NCBI GenBank assembly: GCA_002168195.1
Contig: NHBP01000034.1
Span: 53,225-69,448 of the forward strand
Length of the DNA stretch: 16,224 nt
From: Planctomycetaceae bacterium TMED10
GTDB taxonomy: Bacteria > Planctomycetota > Planctomycetia > Pirellulales > UBA7805
Direction of reading: 5' to 3'
Notes under the pieces: generated by a model
The model's input: the letters and a program-made list of their open reading frames with translations, nothing else
Told to the model about the DNA's origin: nothing
Database searches by the model: none
Made by a program: the position numbers and the translations under genes
In this document: one piece after another, positions 8,382-16,053 of the stretch
Layout: the number at the start of each line of letters is the position of its first letter
Numbering within the stretch: the stretch's first letter is position 1

Positions 8382-8553
8382 GGTTTGAGCGAATAAAAAA
8401 GAGTCGAGTTACCTATTGTTCGCACCTGTTAGAAACGAAAAACGCTGGCCACACTAAGGTAGGAGTGCAATTCGGATACCAAACGATGATGCATACACGC
8501 TACCCATAGAAAAAAATTTAAAAGCTCAGCTCATAAGAAGTTAAATTGGCATT

Positions 8554-8575
8554 GTTGGCGAAAAGTTGGCGAAAG
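8554..8575. repeat. 11-nt tandem repeat GTTGGCGAAA(A/G)
   Basis: Two adjacent copies, GTTGGCGAAAA (8554-8564) and GTTGGCGAAAG (8565-8575), lie in non-coding DNA. The core matches the 14-nt repeats at 135-176 except for G in place of A after GGC. Confidence 0.5.
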
Positions 8576-8640
8576 TTCTCCAAAAGATGAAGCATGCCTT
8601 TGACGCACATGACAGTACAGACAGTGCCGCACTGCCGATG

Positions 8641-8655
8641 CTGCCTAAATGGCAG
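8641..8655 (-). terminator. weak stem-loop after the LRR-protein gene
   Basis: CTGCC and GGCAG form a 5-bp stem with a 5-nt loop, 3 nt beyond the stop codon. No T-tract follows on the minus strand, so intrinsic termination is doubtful; it may only protect the 3' end or be chance. Confidence 0.2.
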
Positions 8656-8658
8656 AGC

Positions 8659-9687
8659 TTATGAATCGGCGGGCTTTTTAACAAATTCATGCACACTGCC
8701 ATCCTTTGCCTCGCTGATGACTTCACTCCAGACGACGTTTCGATCGGCATCGAGCAACTCGACAACAGCTCCTTCAAGACGGTCGCCACAGCAGTCGGAC
8801 CGATTCCAGATTTTAATTTTTCCGACCATTGCCGGTTGGCCCAAATCGAGTTGCCACCAAGGATAGTTTTCCACTTTGGTGTGAGTCACACTATTCTCGC
8901 CGAAAGCCTGTTCTTTGTTGCCATCGATCGCACGGCCTGCTTCGCCGCCGTATTCCTCAGATGACTGACTTGCTTTACCGTCGCTATGAAGTTTTTTTCC
9001 GGAGTCTTTCTCGATGACTGCCACTTCGGCGAGGGTAAGGATTTTGCCTTCACCCAAGTGCCGTACGCGAACAAACTGCCCTTCACCCAGGGTTTCTTTA
9101 GGGGCTTCTTCTGCGTCCTCTACCGCTTCGATTTTAACCGGTTGAAGCTCTGCACCCAGATTGACCACCAGGCCGGGGATCGCCTGCTTCAAGCGTTCGG
9201 CGCCGGCTTCGGTAACGTCTGATTCCCAGAGATAGAGTTGCTTGAGATTCTTTAGATTGGTTAATTTATCCAACCCTGCATCAGTCACCTTGGTGCCGTA
9301 AAGGTTCAGGTAATTCAGATTGGAAAGCTCAGAAAGATTCGCCAGACCTTCGTCAGTGACTGCTGTCCGCTCGAGGTGTAGCTTTTTCAGATTTTTTAAA
9401 TTGGCCAGGTGTTTCAGCCCGGCATCTGTGATCTTTGTGTCTTTTAGATTGAGCCAGATGACTTCCTCGACTTGAGTGACATCGGCCAACTGTTCGTCAG
9501 TCAAATCTTTGCCGGACAAATGAAAATCAACTTCTTTAGAGTTATCGTTGGCCGCAACGGATCGGACGGTCCCACCATTTTTTTTAATGTTTTCAATAGC
9601 GGTCTGCTCGTTACCCAGGACAGCGTAAGGCAATCCGACCACCATCAGTGACGAAAAAATGACGGCGAAAAAAATGTTGCGGTTCAT
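8659..9687 (-). CDS. secreted leucine-rich-repeat protein with C-terminal discoidin-like domain
   Basis: Exported protein of unknown role, 342 residues. The N-terminus has a signal peptide: basic MNRN, a hydrophobic stretch (about 5-23) and a plausible cleavage after AVLG (residue 25). Residues about 55-180 hold leucine-rich repeats of 24-residue period with the signature (I/V)TDxGL at 86, 110, 134 and 158, a type very common in planctomycetes. A short acidic linker (about 186-200) leads to a galactose-binding/F5-8 type C-like domain (about 203-325). That domain includes LTLAEVAV, KASQSSEEYGGEAGRAIDG, WWQLDLG and NRSDCCGDRL. In planctomycetes this domain is often attached to cytochrome or hydrolase modules, and here it stands with LRRs only. 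Likely roles are carbohydrate or protein binding outside the cytoplasm. ATG at 9687 is preferred because the signal peptide starts there; ATG at 9702 and GTG at 9717 are in-frame alternatives. It follows fadB by 111 nt on the same strand. Confidence 0.88.
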   Translation of the reverse strand: MNRNIFFAVIFSSLMVVGLPYAVLGNEQTAIENIKKNGGTVRSVAANDNSKEVDFHLSGKDLTDEQLADVTQVEEVIWLNLKDTKITDAGLKHLANLKNLKKLHLERTAVTDEGLANLSELSNLNYLNLYGTKVTDAGLDKLTNLKNLKQLYLWESDVTEAGAERLKQAIPGLVVNLGAELQPVKIEAVEDAEEAPKETLGEGQFVRVRHLGEGKILTLAEVAVIEKDSGKKLHSDGKASQSSEEYGGEAGRAIDGNKEQAFGENSVTHTKVENYPWWQLDLGQPAMVGKIKIWNRSDCCGDRLEGAVVELLDADRNVVWSEVISEAKDGSVHEFVKKPADS

Positions 9688-9743
9688 AGTTCCCTTTCTC
9701 ATTTTTCTTCTGCACACGAAAATATCAATGATTAACGAACGCC

Positions 9744-9759
9744 CGTCCTTGGTTGGACG
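9744..9759. repeat. small inverted repeat between fadB and the LRR gene
   Basis: CGTCC (9744-9748) and GGACG (9755-9759) form a 5-bp stem with a 6-nt loop in the 111-nt gap. It lacks a following T-run, so I do not call it a terminator. It could be a binding site or chance. Confidence 0.25.
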
Positions 9760-9798
9760 AACTCCGTTCCTGATTGTACGCCGCTTTAGACCCAGGCT

Positions 9799-11925
9799 CT
9801 AGTCATAAAACTTACTTCCCGTTTCCGCCAACTGAACTAAACGTTCGGTTGGTTCATAACGGGGGCCAAGTCCCTGATATCGCTCGAGTTTTTTCAAAAT
9901 TTCCCCAGCACCAACCGTGTCTGCCCAGAACAGAAGTCCCCCTCGAAACGGTGGAAATCCAATGCCCAGAATAAGTCCTAGATCGACGTCCCGCGCATTT
10001 TCCACGATTTGCTCGTCCAGTACACGGGTGGCCTCCAGGAGCATCGGCAACATTAATCGATCCTGGATTTCCTCCGCCCTCAGGTCGCGAACCCCTTTTT
10101 TGTGTTTGTCAATAAATGGATTTAAGGCAGCGTCTGACTCGGCTCGGCGTTTTTTATTGCGATAGTGATAAAATCCGTGACCGGCCTTTTGACCCAGGCG
10201 ACCAGCTGCGACGAGGTCTTCCACAAGCGGGGATTGCAGTACGCGGTCAGGAAACGCCGCGACCATGGTTTTCCCAGCGTAGGCAGCCACATCCAAGCCC
10301 ACCACATCGTATAGTCGGATCGGGCCCATGGGCATGCCAAAACGCGTAGCGACCCGATCGACGGCTCGCGGCTCGACTCCTTCCAGCAAGAGCTCCACTG
10401 CTTCGCTCATATAGGGAAGCAATAAGCGATTGACTAAAAATCCGGGGCCACTACGAACGAGAATGGGAGATTTTTTAATTTTTTTGGCGTAAGCGAAAGC
10501 AGTCGCAATCGCGTCGTCGCTCGTTTTTGTTCCGCGAATAATTTCAACGAGCGGCATCTTCCGCACAGGATTAAAAAAGTGAATGCCAAGAAATCGTTCG
10601 GGGTAGGACAACGAAGATGCGAGCTCATCGATCGGAATGGTGGAGGTGTTAGTCGCTAGCACCGCAGTGGATGAAACAATTTCTTCCAAGTTTGAAAAAA
10701 TTGTTTTCTTGACGTCCGCTCGCTCCACCGCTGCTTCGATGACAAGATCGCAATGTTTCATTTCCTCCGTCTCTAACGCCGGACTTAACAAGGGTGCCAG
10801 GGCAATGGTTTGCTCGACGTCGGGGCCTTTCAAATCGCGATTGTAGGATGCTTGCTCCAGCACGCTTTGAATGCCTCTTTGAAGCGCATCGTCTGCGGCA
10901 TCATTGATAACTGTCGGTATTTGTCTGCGAATATTGGCAGACGCAATGCCTTGCCCCATGACACCTGCACCAATAACCCCCACACTTTCAATTGTAGTGG
11001 CGCTTTGATACGCCGCTGTTTGTTTTTTGTTTCGATCGGTGAGAAAGAAAACGTTTAGCAGCGCACGGTTCACGGGTGAACCGAAAAGATTGGCCATTTC
11101 CTCAGATTCTAATTCGCCGGCCGCCTGCGGATCGAGTGATGATCCACCAATGAGAACCTCCAACGCAGCCAGAGGTGCGGGATAGTGGCCTTTGGTTTGT
11201 TGCTCAATAAATCCCGCAGCAGTCACACCAAGAAAGCCGAGTTCTGTTTCGCTCATGGTAATCGGCCGGGCCCACCGTTCACGATCTTTCAGGAACGAAC
11301 CCGATTCATTTTCCTGCTTGATCATGTGTACTGCCGCGTCAAGCAATTTTTCAGGCGATACGCTTTCGGTGGCGAGCCCCATCGTTACGGCTTGTCCCGC
11401 ATCGACCGATTCGCCCCCGGTGATCATTTCCACTGCGTTGTACAGGCCCACAATGCGTGGTGTCCAAACGGTGCCTCCCCAACCGGGAAATAATCCGAGT
11501 TTGACTTCTGGGAAACCAAATTGGGTGCTTGATGAATCGGAAACAATCCGTCGGTCACAGGCAATGGCTAATTCTGCGCCACCTCCTACACAAATCCCAT
11601 CGATCGCCGCCACGGTTACAAAGGGCAGTTCATGCAATCGTGCAAAAAGTAATCTTCCTCTACGACATAGATCAACGATGTCTGCCCGGTCGGCATCAAG
11701 CGATGCGACAAATTCGCGAAGGTCGGCACCGGCGATAAACGTTCCAGGCTTACCACTTGAAATGATCAATCCTTTTACGTCACGATCATTTTTTAGATTG
11801 TCGAGATGCTCCTCCAGTTCGTTGAGCACATGGCTCGAAAGAATATTTGCCCCTTTGTCGGGCATGTCGAGGGTCAGGGTCGCGATCTGACCACTGATAT
11901 TTGATCGTGTGATGGTTTCGGGCAT
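9799..11925 (-). CDS. fadB: bifunctional enoyl-CoA hydratase / 3-hydroxyacyl-CoA dehydrogenase (FadB/FadJ type)
   Basis: Catalyses the hydration and NAD-dependent oxidation steps of fatty-acid beta-oxidation; cytoplasmic alpha subunit that usually pairs with a thiolase. The protein is 708 residues. The N-terminal crotonase domain (about 5-190) has the oxyanion-hole block AGADL (65-69) and both catalytic glutamates, Glu118 in GGGAELA and Glu140 in FPEVKLGLFPGWGG, matching E. coli FadB Glu119/Glu139. The dehydrogenase part has the NAD loop GAGVMG (318-323), ATNTST (423-428), and catalytic His448 with Glu460 in HFFNPV...VEIIRG, then the C-terminal 3HCDH domain with GPGFLVNRLL. FadB and FadJ cannot be separated here. 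The frame is open to 11997, but that would overlap the SDR gene by 62 nt. ATG at 11925 starts the conserved domain, 10 nt after the SDR stop, with GAG about 9 nt ahead. No thiolase gene is visible in the window. Confidence 0.95.
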   Translation of the reverse strand: MPETITRSNISGQIATLTLDMPDKGANILSSHVLNELEEHLDNLKNDRDVKGLIISSGKPGTFIAGADLREFVASLDADRADIVDLCRRGRLLFARLHELPFVTVAAIDGICVGGGAELAIACDRRIVSDSSSTQFGFPEVKLGLFPGWGGTVWTPRIVGLYNAVEMITGGESVDAGQAVTMGLATESVSPEKLLDAAVHMIKQENESGSFLKDRERWARPITMSETELGFLGVTAAGFIEQQTKGHYPAPLAALEVLIGGSSLDPQAAGELESEEMANLFGSPVNRALLNVFFLTDRNKKQTAAYQSATTIESVGVIGAGVMGQGIASANIRRQIPTVINDAADDALQRGIQSVLEQASYNRDLKGPDVEQTIALAPLLSPALETEEMKHCDLVIEAAVERADVKKTIFSNLEEIVSSTAVLATNTSTIPIDELASSLSYPERFLGIHFFNPVRKMPLVEIIRGTKTSDDAIATAFAYAKKIKKSPILVRSGPGFLVNRLLLPYMSEAVELLLEGVEPRAVDRVATRFGMPMGPIRLYDVVGLDVAAYAGKTMVAAFPDRVLQSPLVEDLVAAGRLGQKAGHGFYHYRNKKRRAESDAALNPFIDKHKKGVRDLRAEEIQDRLMLPMLLEATRVLDEQIVENARDVDLGLILGIGFPPFRGGLLFWADTVGAGEILKKLERYQGLGPRYEPTERLVQLAETGSKFYD

Positions 11926-11935
11926 TGCGTATTTC

Positions 11936-12697
11936 TCATTCCGAGTAAATGCTGCGACCACCATCGACTGGCAGCGAGACACCAGTGATGAAGTCATTTT
12001 CGAGCAGCATCAAAACAGCATCCGCCACATTCTGAGGGCTTCCCTCTCTTTTGACTAACGTGCCTGCTATTTCTGCTTTCCGCTCCGCTTCCGGCATGTC
12101 CTGGGGAAACAGAACGGGACCAGGCAAAACAGCATTCACACGAACACACGGGTTTCTTCGCGCGAGTTCTACGGCAAAGCATCGGGTGATTGTAGGAATC
12201 GTCCCTTTGGACGGATAATAAGCTGCGTAATCACCGAGAGGTCGAATGGTACTCCAGTCGCCGATGTTGACGATGCTACCGCCATGATCCTGTGACACCA
12301 TTTGCATTCCAACCTGTTGGCAACAAATAAAGGTTCCCATCGCATTGACTTCAAAATGGTGACGAACATCATCTGCCCGGATATCTTCAAGATCGCCAGA
12401 CTTCCAGATTCCAGCCGAATTGACCAGTGCTTCGATATGGCCAAAGTGGTCAGACACTTTACAGACCATCTCCTTAATGGCTTTCTCGTCCGTCAAATCA
12501 GCCGTGACGGCAATGGCCGAAACGCCGTCTGCTTCCAGTGCCGCAACGGTTTTGTCCGCTTCCGCCGTCGACGCATTTGCGTGGATCGCTATTTGATAGC
12601 CTTTTGCGCCGAGTACACGTGCAATGCAATTGCCAATCCGGGGTGCTCCAGCACCGGTAATCAGCGCGACAGGATGTTGAGGGTACAGTGCGGACAC
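11936..12697 (-). CDS. SDR-family oxidoreductase, pteridine reductase (PTR1/FolM)-like
   Basis: A NADP(H)- or NAD(H)-dependent short-chain dehydrogenase of 253 residues with the Rossmann motif TGAGAPRIG (14-22), NSAG (93-96, variant of NNAG), Asn118, and Tyr160/Lys164 of YxxxK. The residue 13 before the tyrosine, normally the catalytic Ser, is Asp147 in NIGDWST. An Asp-Tyr-Lys triad is a feature of pteridine reductases such as Leishmania PTR1 and FolM. The N-terminal pattern (ALITGA..RIG..IA..L...GY.IAIH) and the end (VTGVSLPVDGG type) fit that subfamily too. Reduction of a pterin or folate is therefore an inference; another carbonyl substrate, perhaps linked to the downstream fadB, remains possible. 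The start is GTG at 12697, with no clear Shine-Dalgarno. fadB begins 10 nt after its stop, indicating an operon. Confidence 0.85.
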   Translation of the reverse strand: MSALYPQHPVALITGAGAPRIGNCIARVLGAKGYQIAIHANASTAEADKTVAALEADGVSAIAVTADLTDEKAIKEMVCKVSDHFGHIEALVNSAGIWKSGDLEDIRADDVRHHFEVNAMGTFICCQQVGMQMVSQDHGGSIVNIGDWSTIRPLGDYAAYYPSKGTIPTITRCFAVELARRNPCVRVNAVLPGPVLFPQDMPEAERKAEIAGTLVKREGSPQNVADAVLMLLENDFITGVSLPVDGGRSIYSE

Positions 12698-12783
12698 GGT
12701 TGGTGTTGTGTTGGCGTTATGTTGTATGGTGAGAGTGGGCGGGTGAGAAAAGGGGGTGGGCCGCTACGTCCATGGATTGTAAA

Positions 12784-12801
12784 CCACGTGAGGGGTCACG
12801 T
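12784..12801. promoter_or_regulatory. inverted repeat CACGTGA-4-TCACGTG, candidate operator
   Basis: Perfect 7-bp arms CACGTGA (12784-12790) and TCACGTG (12795-12801) flank GGGG. Each arm contains the self-complementary hexamer CACGTG, so the site offers two palindromic half-sites 12 bp apart. It lies 87 nt upstream of the SDR start and about 357 nt upstream of panB, so control of the SDR-fadB unit is the more natural reading. The regulator is unknown. Confidence 0.45.
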
Positions 12802-12901
12802 GCAGATACGGCGGTGCGATAACCGACAAAACAGGCTGACCTTTCTCGAGCAGAAACAGGTTTTTTGTCGAAGTTTTTCGCCCAAAAAGGGAGAATTTAA
12901 A

Positions 12902-12949
12902 ATGCTTTCCATGGCAACGTCTTTCTCAGCTTTTTGTTTACCGGCTTGA
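12902..12949 (+). CDS. possible 15-residue leader peptide upstream of panB
   Basis: A 15-codon ORF (MLSMATSFSAFCLPA) begins with ATG 8 nt after AGGGAG (12888-12893), a better ribosome-binding arrangement than that of panB itself. It ends 208 nt before the panB start. The peptide is mildly hydrophobic and not enriched in Val, Ile or Leu, so a classical amino-acid attenuator is not indicated. It could be a translated leader, a small protein or chance. Confidence 0.25.
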   Translation: MLSMATSFSAFCLPA

Positions 12950-13012
12950 TCGATGGTCACAAGGCGACTGCTTGCCACGCGTTCCGGCGGGCGTCACAAT
13001 GCAAGCACCATA

Positions 13013-13037
13013 GTGGAAGCCGTTCGTGGAAGCCGTT
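13013..13037. repeat. 12-nt direct repeat in panB upstream region
   Basis: GTGGAAGCCGTT occurs twice (13013-13024 and 13026-13037), separated by a single C. The 13-nt period is not a full helical turn, which slightly favours a duplication over a dimeric protein site. Confidence 0.5.
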
Positions 13038-13065
13038 GCTTTCGCCTGCTCTGTCTTACTATCGC

Positions 13066-13081
13066 GACGGCCTTGGCCGTC
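13066..13081. repeat. near-perfect 16-nt palindrome before panB
   Basis: GACGGCC (13066-13072) and GGCCGTC (13075-13081) are complementary around TT. The minimal centre fits a duplex DNA-binding site better than an RNA hairpin. Confidence 0.4.
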
Positions 13082-13095
13082 CGCAGTGATGACTC

Positions 13096-13116
13096 GGGAG
13101 TATCTTTCGTACTCCC
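13096..13116 (+). promoter_or_regulatory. stem-loop in panB leader
   Basis: GGGAGTA (13096-13102) and TACTCCC (13110-13116) form a perfect 7-bp stem with a 7-nt loop, ending 41 nt before panB. No T-run follows on either strand, so it is not an intrinsic terminator. It could affect panB mRNA stability or translation, or bind a dimeric regulator. Confidence 0.4.
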
Positions 13117-13148
13117 TGAAAAACGTTGTTTGAAGTGACCTGGGAGAT

Positions 13149-13157
13149 ATGAAATAA
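13149..13157 (+). other. two-codon ORF (ATG-AAA-TAA) immediately before panB
   Basis: ATG AAA TAA ends exactly one base before the panB ATG, in the same frame. The nearest Shine-Dalgarno-like GGGAG (13142-13146) is 2 nt from this ATG, too close, and 11 nt from the panB ATG. It may be incidental, or the stop may place ribosomes for reinitiation at panB. Confidence 0.25.
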
Positions 13158-13946
13158 ATGCCCGCGATGAACATTCCAAATTTTGTGGATAAAAAAAAGC
13201 GTGGTGAAAAGATCACAATGCTAACTGCCTACGATTACACGATGGCGAGTTTGCTGGATAAGGCAGGTGTCGATGGTCTGTTAGTAGGCGATAGTCTTGG
13301 GATGGTTGTCCAGGGAAAAGAGAACACGCTCCCGGTGACCTTGGAAGAAATGATCTATCATGCCGAAATGGTTGCGCGGGGAGCTCCCTCGTCGTTAGTC
13401 GTTGTCGACTTGCCGTTTCCTGCACAATATCTGGGTCTTGAAAAAACAATTGAAAATGCTGCGAAGGTTTTAAAAAAATCTTCCGCGCAAGCGGTGAAGA
13501 TAGAGGTTGGTGCTGACGATGCGGGAGTGGTTAAAGCCTTGAGCGCAGCGGGCATCCCGGTGATGGCCCACTGTGGACTGCGACCGCAAGCCGTGCATCA
13601 AATGGGTGGCTACAAGGTGCATCGCGACCAAAAGCAGTTGCATACCGATGTGCAGGCGATGGAAAAAGCGGGTGCGTTTGCTGTTGTTTTGGAATGCGTG
13701 CCTGCGGCAGCGGCGAGTGAGATCAGCACGCAAATCGCAATACCCACGATTGGAATAGGAGCAGGCACTGGTTGTGATGGTCAGATCTTAGTGATCTACG
13801 ACCTGCTTGGAATTCCCGATGGAAATGTTCCCAAGCATGTGAAGGCCTATGCGGCGCTCGGAGAGCAGATCGTTGCCGCGGTAAAGGACTATTGCACTGA
13901 TGTCCGGAACGGCGATTTTCCGACAGATGACCAAACCTTTGTTTAA
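13158..13946 (+). CDS. panB: 3-methyl-2-oxobutanoate hydroxymethyltransferase
   Basis: Adds a hydroxymethyl group from 5,10-methylenetetrahydrofolate to alpha-ketoisovalerate to give ketopantoate, the first step of pantothenate and coenzyme A synthesis; cytosolic (beta/alpha)8 decamer in known members. At 262 residues it is of normal length. MLTAYDYTMA (21-30) and VGDSLGMV (43-50) open the barrel. The Mg2+/substrate ligands are Asp45, Asp84 (VVVDLPF) and Glu116 (KIE). The AHCGL block (137-141) and catalytic Glu179 (VLEC) follow, and IGIGAG is near the end. The spacing of Asp45 and Asp84 equals that of E. coli PanB. The ATG at 13158 lies 11 nt after GGGAG; an in-frame ATG at 13167 is less likely. 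A DUF255 gene follows after 30 nt. panC and panD are not in the window. Its folate substrate gives a loose thematic link to the pteridine-reductase-like SDR, which is inference only. Confidence 0.97.
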   Translation: MPAMNIPNFVDKKKRGEKITMLTAYDYTMASLLDKAGVDGLLVGDSLGMVVQGKENTLPVTLEEMIYHAEMVARGAPSSLVVVDLPFPAQYLGLEKTIENAAKVLKKSSAQAVKIEVGADDAGVVKALSAAGIPVMAHCGLRPQAVHQMGGYKVHRDQKQLHTDVQAMEKAGAFAVVLECVPAAAASEISTQIAIPTIGIGAGTGCDGQILVIYDLLGIPDGNVPKHVKAYAALGEQIVAAVKDYCTDVRNGDFPTDDQTFV

Positions 13947-13976
13947 TCGCCTAACGGTTTGTGGATGAGATTCAAT

Positions 13977-16043
13977 ATGAGCAATCGGCTCGCAGATGCT
14001 TCGAGTCCCTACTTACTTCAGCACAAAGATAATCCGGTGGACTGGTATCCTTGGGGCGAGGCGGCCTTTGAGCGCGCTCGTGCTGAGGGAAAACCTATTT
14101 TTTTATCCATCGGTTACTCTGCCTGTCACTGGTGTCATGTGATGGAGCGAGAAAGTTTTGAAGACGCTGAGTTGGCCAAAATGCTCAATGACCATTTCGT
14201 ACCGATCAAAGTCGATCGAGAGCAACGACCCGATCTTGACCACATCTACATGCAAGCGGTTCAAACCCTCTCCGGCCGTGGAGGCTGGCCGATGTCGGTT
14301 TTTTTGACCGCTGACGGGGAGCCATTTTTTGGTGGCACCTATTGGCCACCCCGTTCGAGGCATGGCATGCCCGGTTTTGATCAGGTGTTAAGCTCTGTTG
14401 CCGATGCCTGGAGCAACCAACGAGAAAAAATCATGCAACAGGCCGCTCACCTGACGGCCAGCCTTGATGCCAGCGAACTATCTTCCACCGACCCGCTTGA
14501 TGTGGAAGAAATTCTCCAAGCAACGGTCGCCGCATTGGAGCATGCGTTTGATGCAACAAATGGTGGTTTTGGTGGGGCGCCGAAGTTCCCACATCCATTG
14601 GAAATCAAGCTTTGTTTGCGACTCGCAAGACATCGCGACCAAAAGCCACTTGCGCAAATGGCCATTTTAAGTCTGGATAAAATGGCTGCTGGTGGCATTT
14701 ACGATCATCTGGGTGGTGGTTTTCATCGCTATTCGGTCGATGCCTATTGGCTCGTCCCGCATTTCGAAAAAATGCTTTACGATAACGCGCTGTTGGCAGG
14801 GTGTTACCTGGAGGCTTTTTTAGCAACCGGACAGATTCGCTACCGTGAAATAGTCCAGGAAACCTTGGATTATATTTTGAGGGAAATGCAGCATCCGGAG
14901 GGTGGTTTTTACAGTACACAGGATGCGGACAGCGAAGGTGTCGAAGGCAAATTCTTCGTCTGGAGCCGAGAAGAAATTGCCGACATCCTGGATGGAGATT
15001 TGGCAGAAATTTTTTGCACATTTTATAACGTGACGGAAACGGGAAATTTTGAAGGCCAGAATATTCTGCACCAAACTGAATCGTTTGAAGCATTTGCTTC
15101 GACGCGTGGTTGCGACCCGGAAGCATTGAAACACAAAATTCAAGGAGCGCGACAAAAGCTACTTGCTGTTCGTGATCAGCGTATTCGTCCGGGACTCGAT
15201 GACAAAGTTCTTGCGGACTGGAATGGATTGATGATTGATACTCTCGCCCGGGCGGGAGTGGTCCTGGAAGTCCCTGAGTATTTGGCGGCCGCGCATCGTG
15301 CAAGTACGATGGTCCATGCAAAAATGCGTGACGGAGAAGGTCGTCTGATGCACTCTTGGCGAAATGGAATGGCTGAGGGCATGGCATTTCTCGATGATTA
15401 TGCCGCCCTGTTGGCGGCGTGGATAACTCTCTACGAGTGCACGTTTGAAGAAGTGTGGCTAGAACGTGCTTTGGAATTGGCTGAGGCACTCCAGAGTCGA
15501 TACGAGGATACCGAGCGTGGCGGATTTTTTTTCACCGCGAGCGACCACGAGCAACTCATCGTGCGCCGCAAGGAATTTTTTGATCAGGCAACTCCCAACG
15601 GGAATGCGCTTGCAGCAGAGGGGCTTTTGCGCTTGGCGGATTTGCTCGGGCGGGACGATTTGCGGCTTGCTGCACAACGGGCACTGGAGGCGGCAGTCGA
15701 TACGCTTCGAAAAGCACCCCTCGCACAAGGGCAGGGCGTTCTCGCCATAGTGCGGTACGCTGCGCCCATTCGCCAATGGGTGTTGGCCGGGAAAGAGCAA
15801 ACCCAAGAAACAACTGAGGTTTTGAAAAGTTTACGAGCAGCTTATCTTCCCAGCCATGTTCTCGCTTGTCGACTCGGTGCTTCGACGTTCCCGCATAGTC
15901 ATCATCTCGACAAACTTTTTCTCGAACGCCCTGCCGAAGAGACGGCATGGGAACTCTATCACTGTGAGCATTTCGCCTGCCAGGAGCCTGCAAAAACAAT
16001 GGCAGCCGCAAAAGATATGATTTTAAACGCGTTGGATGCTTGA
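13977..16043 (+). CDS. DUF255 thioredoxin-domain protein (YyaL/SPATA20 family)
   Basis: A 688-residue protein with two parts. The N-terminal thioredoxin-like domain (about 1-165) opens [21 protein letters not shown] and carries [16 protein letters not shown] with the CxxC pair Cys50/Cys53. The large C-terminal part is an (alpha/alpha)6-barrel-like domain of the six-hairpin glycosidase type. It includes [54 protein letters not shown] and, near the end, a short Cys-containing tail. The family is found from bacteria to mammals; its biochemical activity is not established to my knowledge, so no reaction is assigned. No signal peptide is visible. ATG at 13977 fits the family N-terminus, with GGATGAG 7 nt upstream; TTG at 13959 and ATG at 13965 are in-frame alternatives. 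It lies 30 nt after panB and is probably co-transcribed. It ends 10 nt from the convergent larC stop. Confidence 0.94.
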   Translation: MSNRLADASSPYLLQHKDNPVDWYPWGEAAFERARAEGKPIFLSIGYSACHWCHVMERESFEDAELAKMLNDHFVPIKVDREQRPDLDHIYMQAVQTLSGRGGWPMSVFLTADGEPFFGGTYWPPRSRHGMPGFDQVLSSVADAWSNQREKIMQQAAHLTASLDASELSSTDPLDVEEILQATVAALEHAFDATNGGFGGAPKFPHPLEIKLCLRLARHRDQKPLAQMAILSLDKMAAGGIYDHLGGGFHRYSVDAYWLVPHFEKMLYDNALLAGCYLEAFLATGQIRYREIVQETLDYILREMQHPEGGFYSTQDADSEGVEGKFFVWSREEIADILDGDLAEIFCTFYNVTETGNFEGQNILHQTESFEAFASTRGCDPEALKHKIQGARQKLLAVRDQRIRPGLDDKVLADWNGLMIDTLARAGVVLEVPEYLAAAHRASTMVHAKMRDGEGRLMHSWRNGMAEGMAFLDDYAALLAAWITLYECTFEEVWLERALELAEALQSRYEDTERGGFFFTASDHEQLIVRRKEFFDQATPNGNALAAEGLLRLADLLGRDDLRLAAQRALEAAVDTLRKAPLAQGQGVLAIVRYAAPIRQWVLAGKEQTQETTEVLKSLRAAYLPSHVLACRLGASTFPHSHHLDKLFLERPAEETAWELYHCEHFACQEPAKTMAAAKDMILNALDA

Positions 16044-16053
16044 TCCACTGCCG

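Larger units (their letters stand above)
8382..8658. other. intergenic region between the response regulator and the LRR-protein gene
   Basis: These 277 nt lie between two minus-strand genes. I see no credible ORF. The region contains an A/T-rich patch (about 8508-8525), a tandem 11-nt repeat (8554-8575) and a small stem-loop right after the LRR-gene stop (8641-8655). The promoter of the response regulator is presumably here, but no clear hexamers are visible. Confidence 0.5.
12698..13157. other. divergent intergenic region between the SDR/fadB unit and panB
   Basis: The 460 nt between the SDR start (minus) and the panB start (plus) contain no established gene but several small ordered elements. 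These are an inverted repeat (12784-12801), a 15-codon ORF with a good ribosome-binding site (12902-12949), a 12-nt direct repeat (13013-13037), a palindrome (13066-13081), a hairpin (13096-13116) and a 2-codon ORF abutting panB (13149-13157). I could not identify promoter hexamers with confidence on either strand. A 61-codon ORF at 12953-13138 has no recognisable features and I do not call it. Confidence 0.55.

Noticed and set aside
11192..11890. 232-residue plus-strand ORF
   Set aside because: Antisense to the crotonase part of fadB; Ser/Arg-rich shadow translation.
12302..12949. 215-residue plus-strand ORF running out of the SDR gene
   Set aside because: Mostly antisense to the SDR. Only its last 15 codons, which have their own ribosome-binding site, were kept as a possible leader peptide.
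13096..13116. Stem-loop considered as an intrinsic terminator
   Set aside because: No T-run follows the stem on either strand.
12953..13138. 61-residue plus-strand ORF before panB
   Set aside because: No Shine-Dalgarno, no motif, Arg/Ser-rich; it spans the palindrome and hairpin, whose symmetry better explains the region.
14605..15489. 294-residue minus-strand ORF
   Set aside because: Antisense to the well-supported DUF255 gene, low-complexity Pro/Arg/His composition and no recognisable motif.
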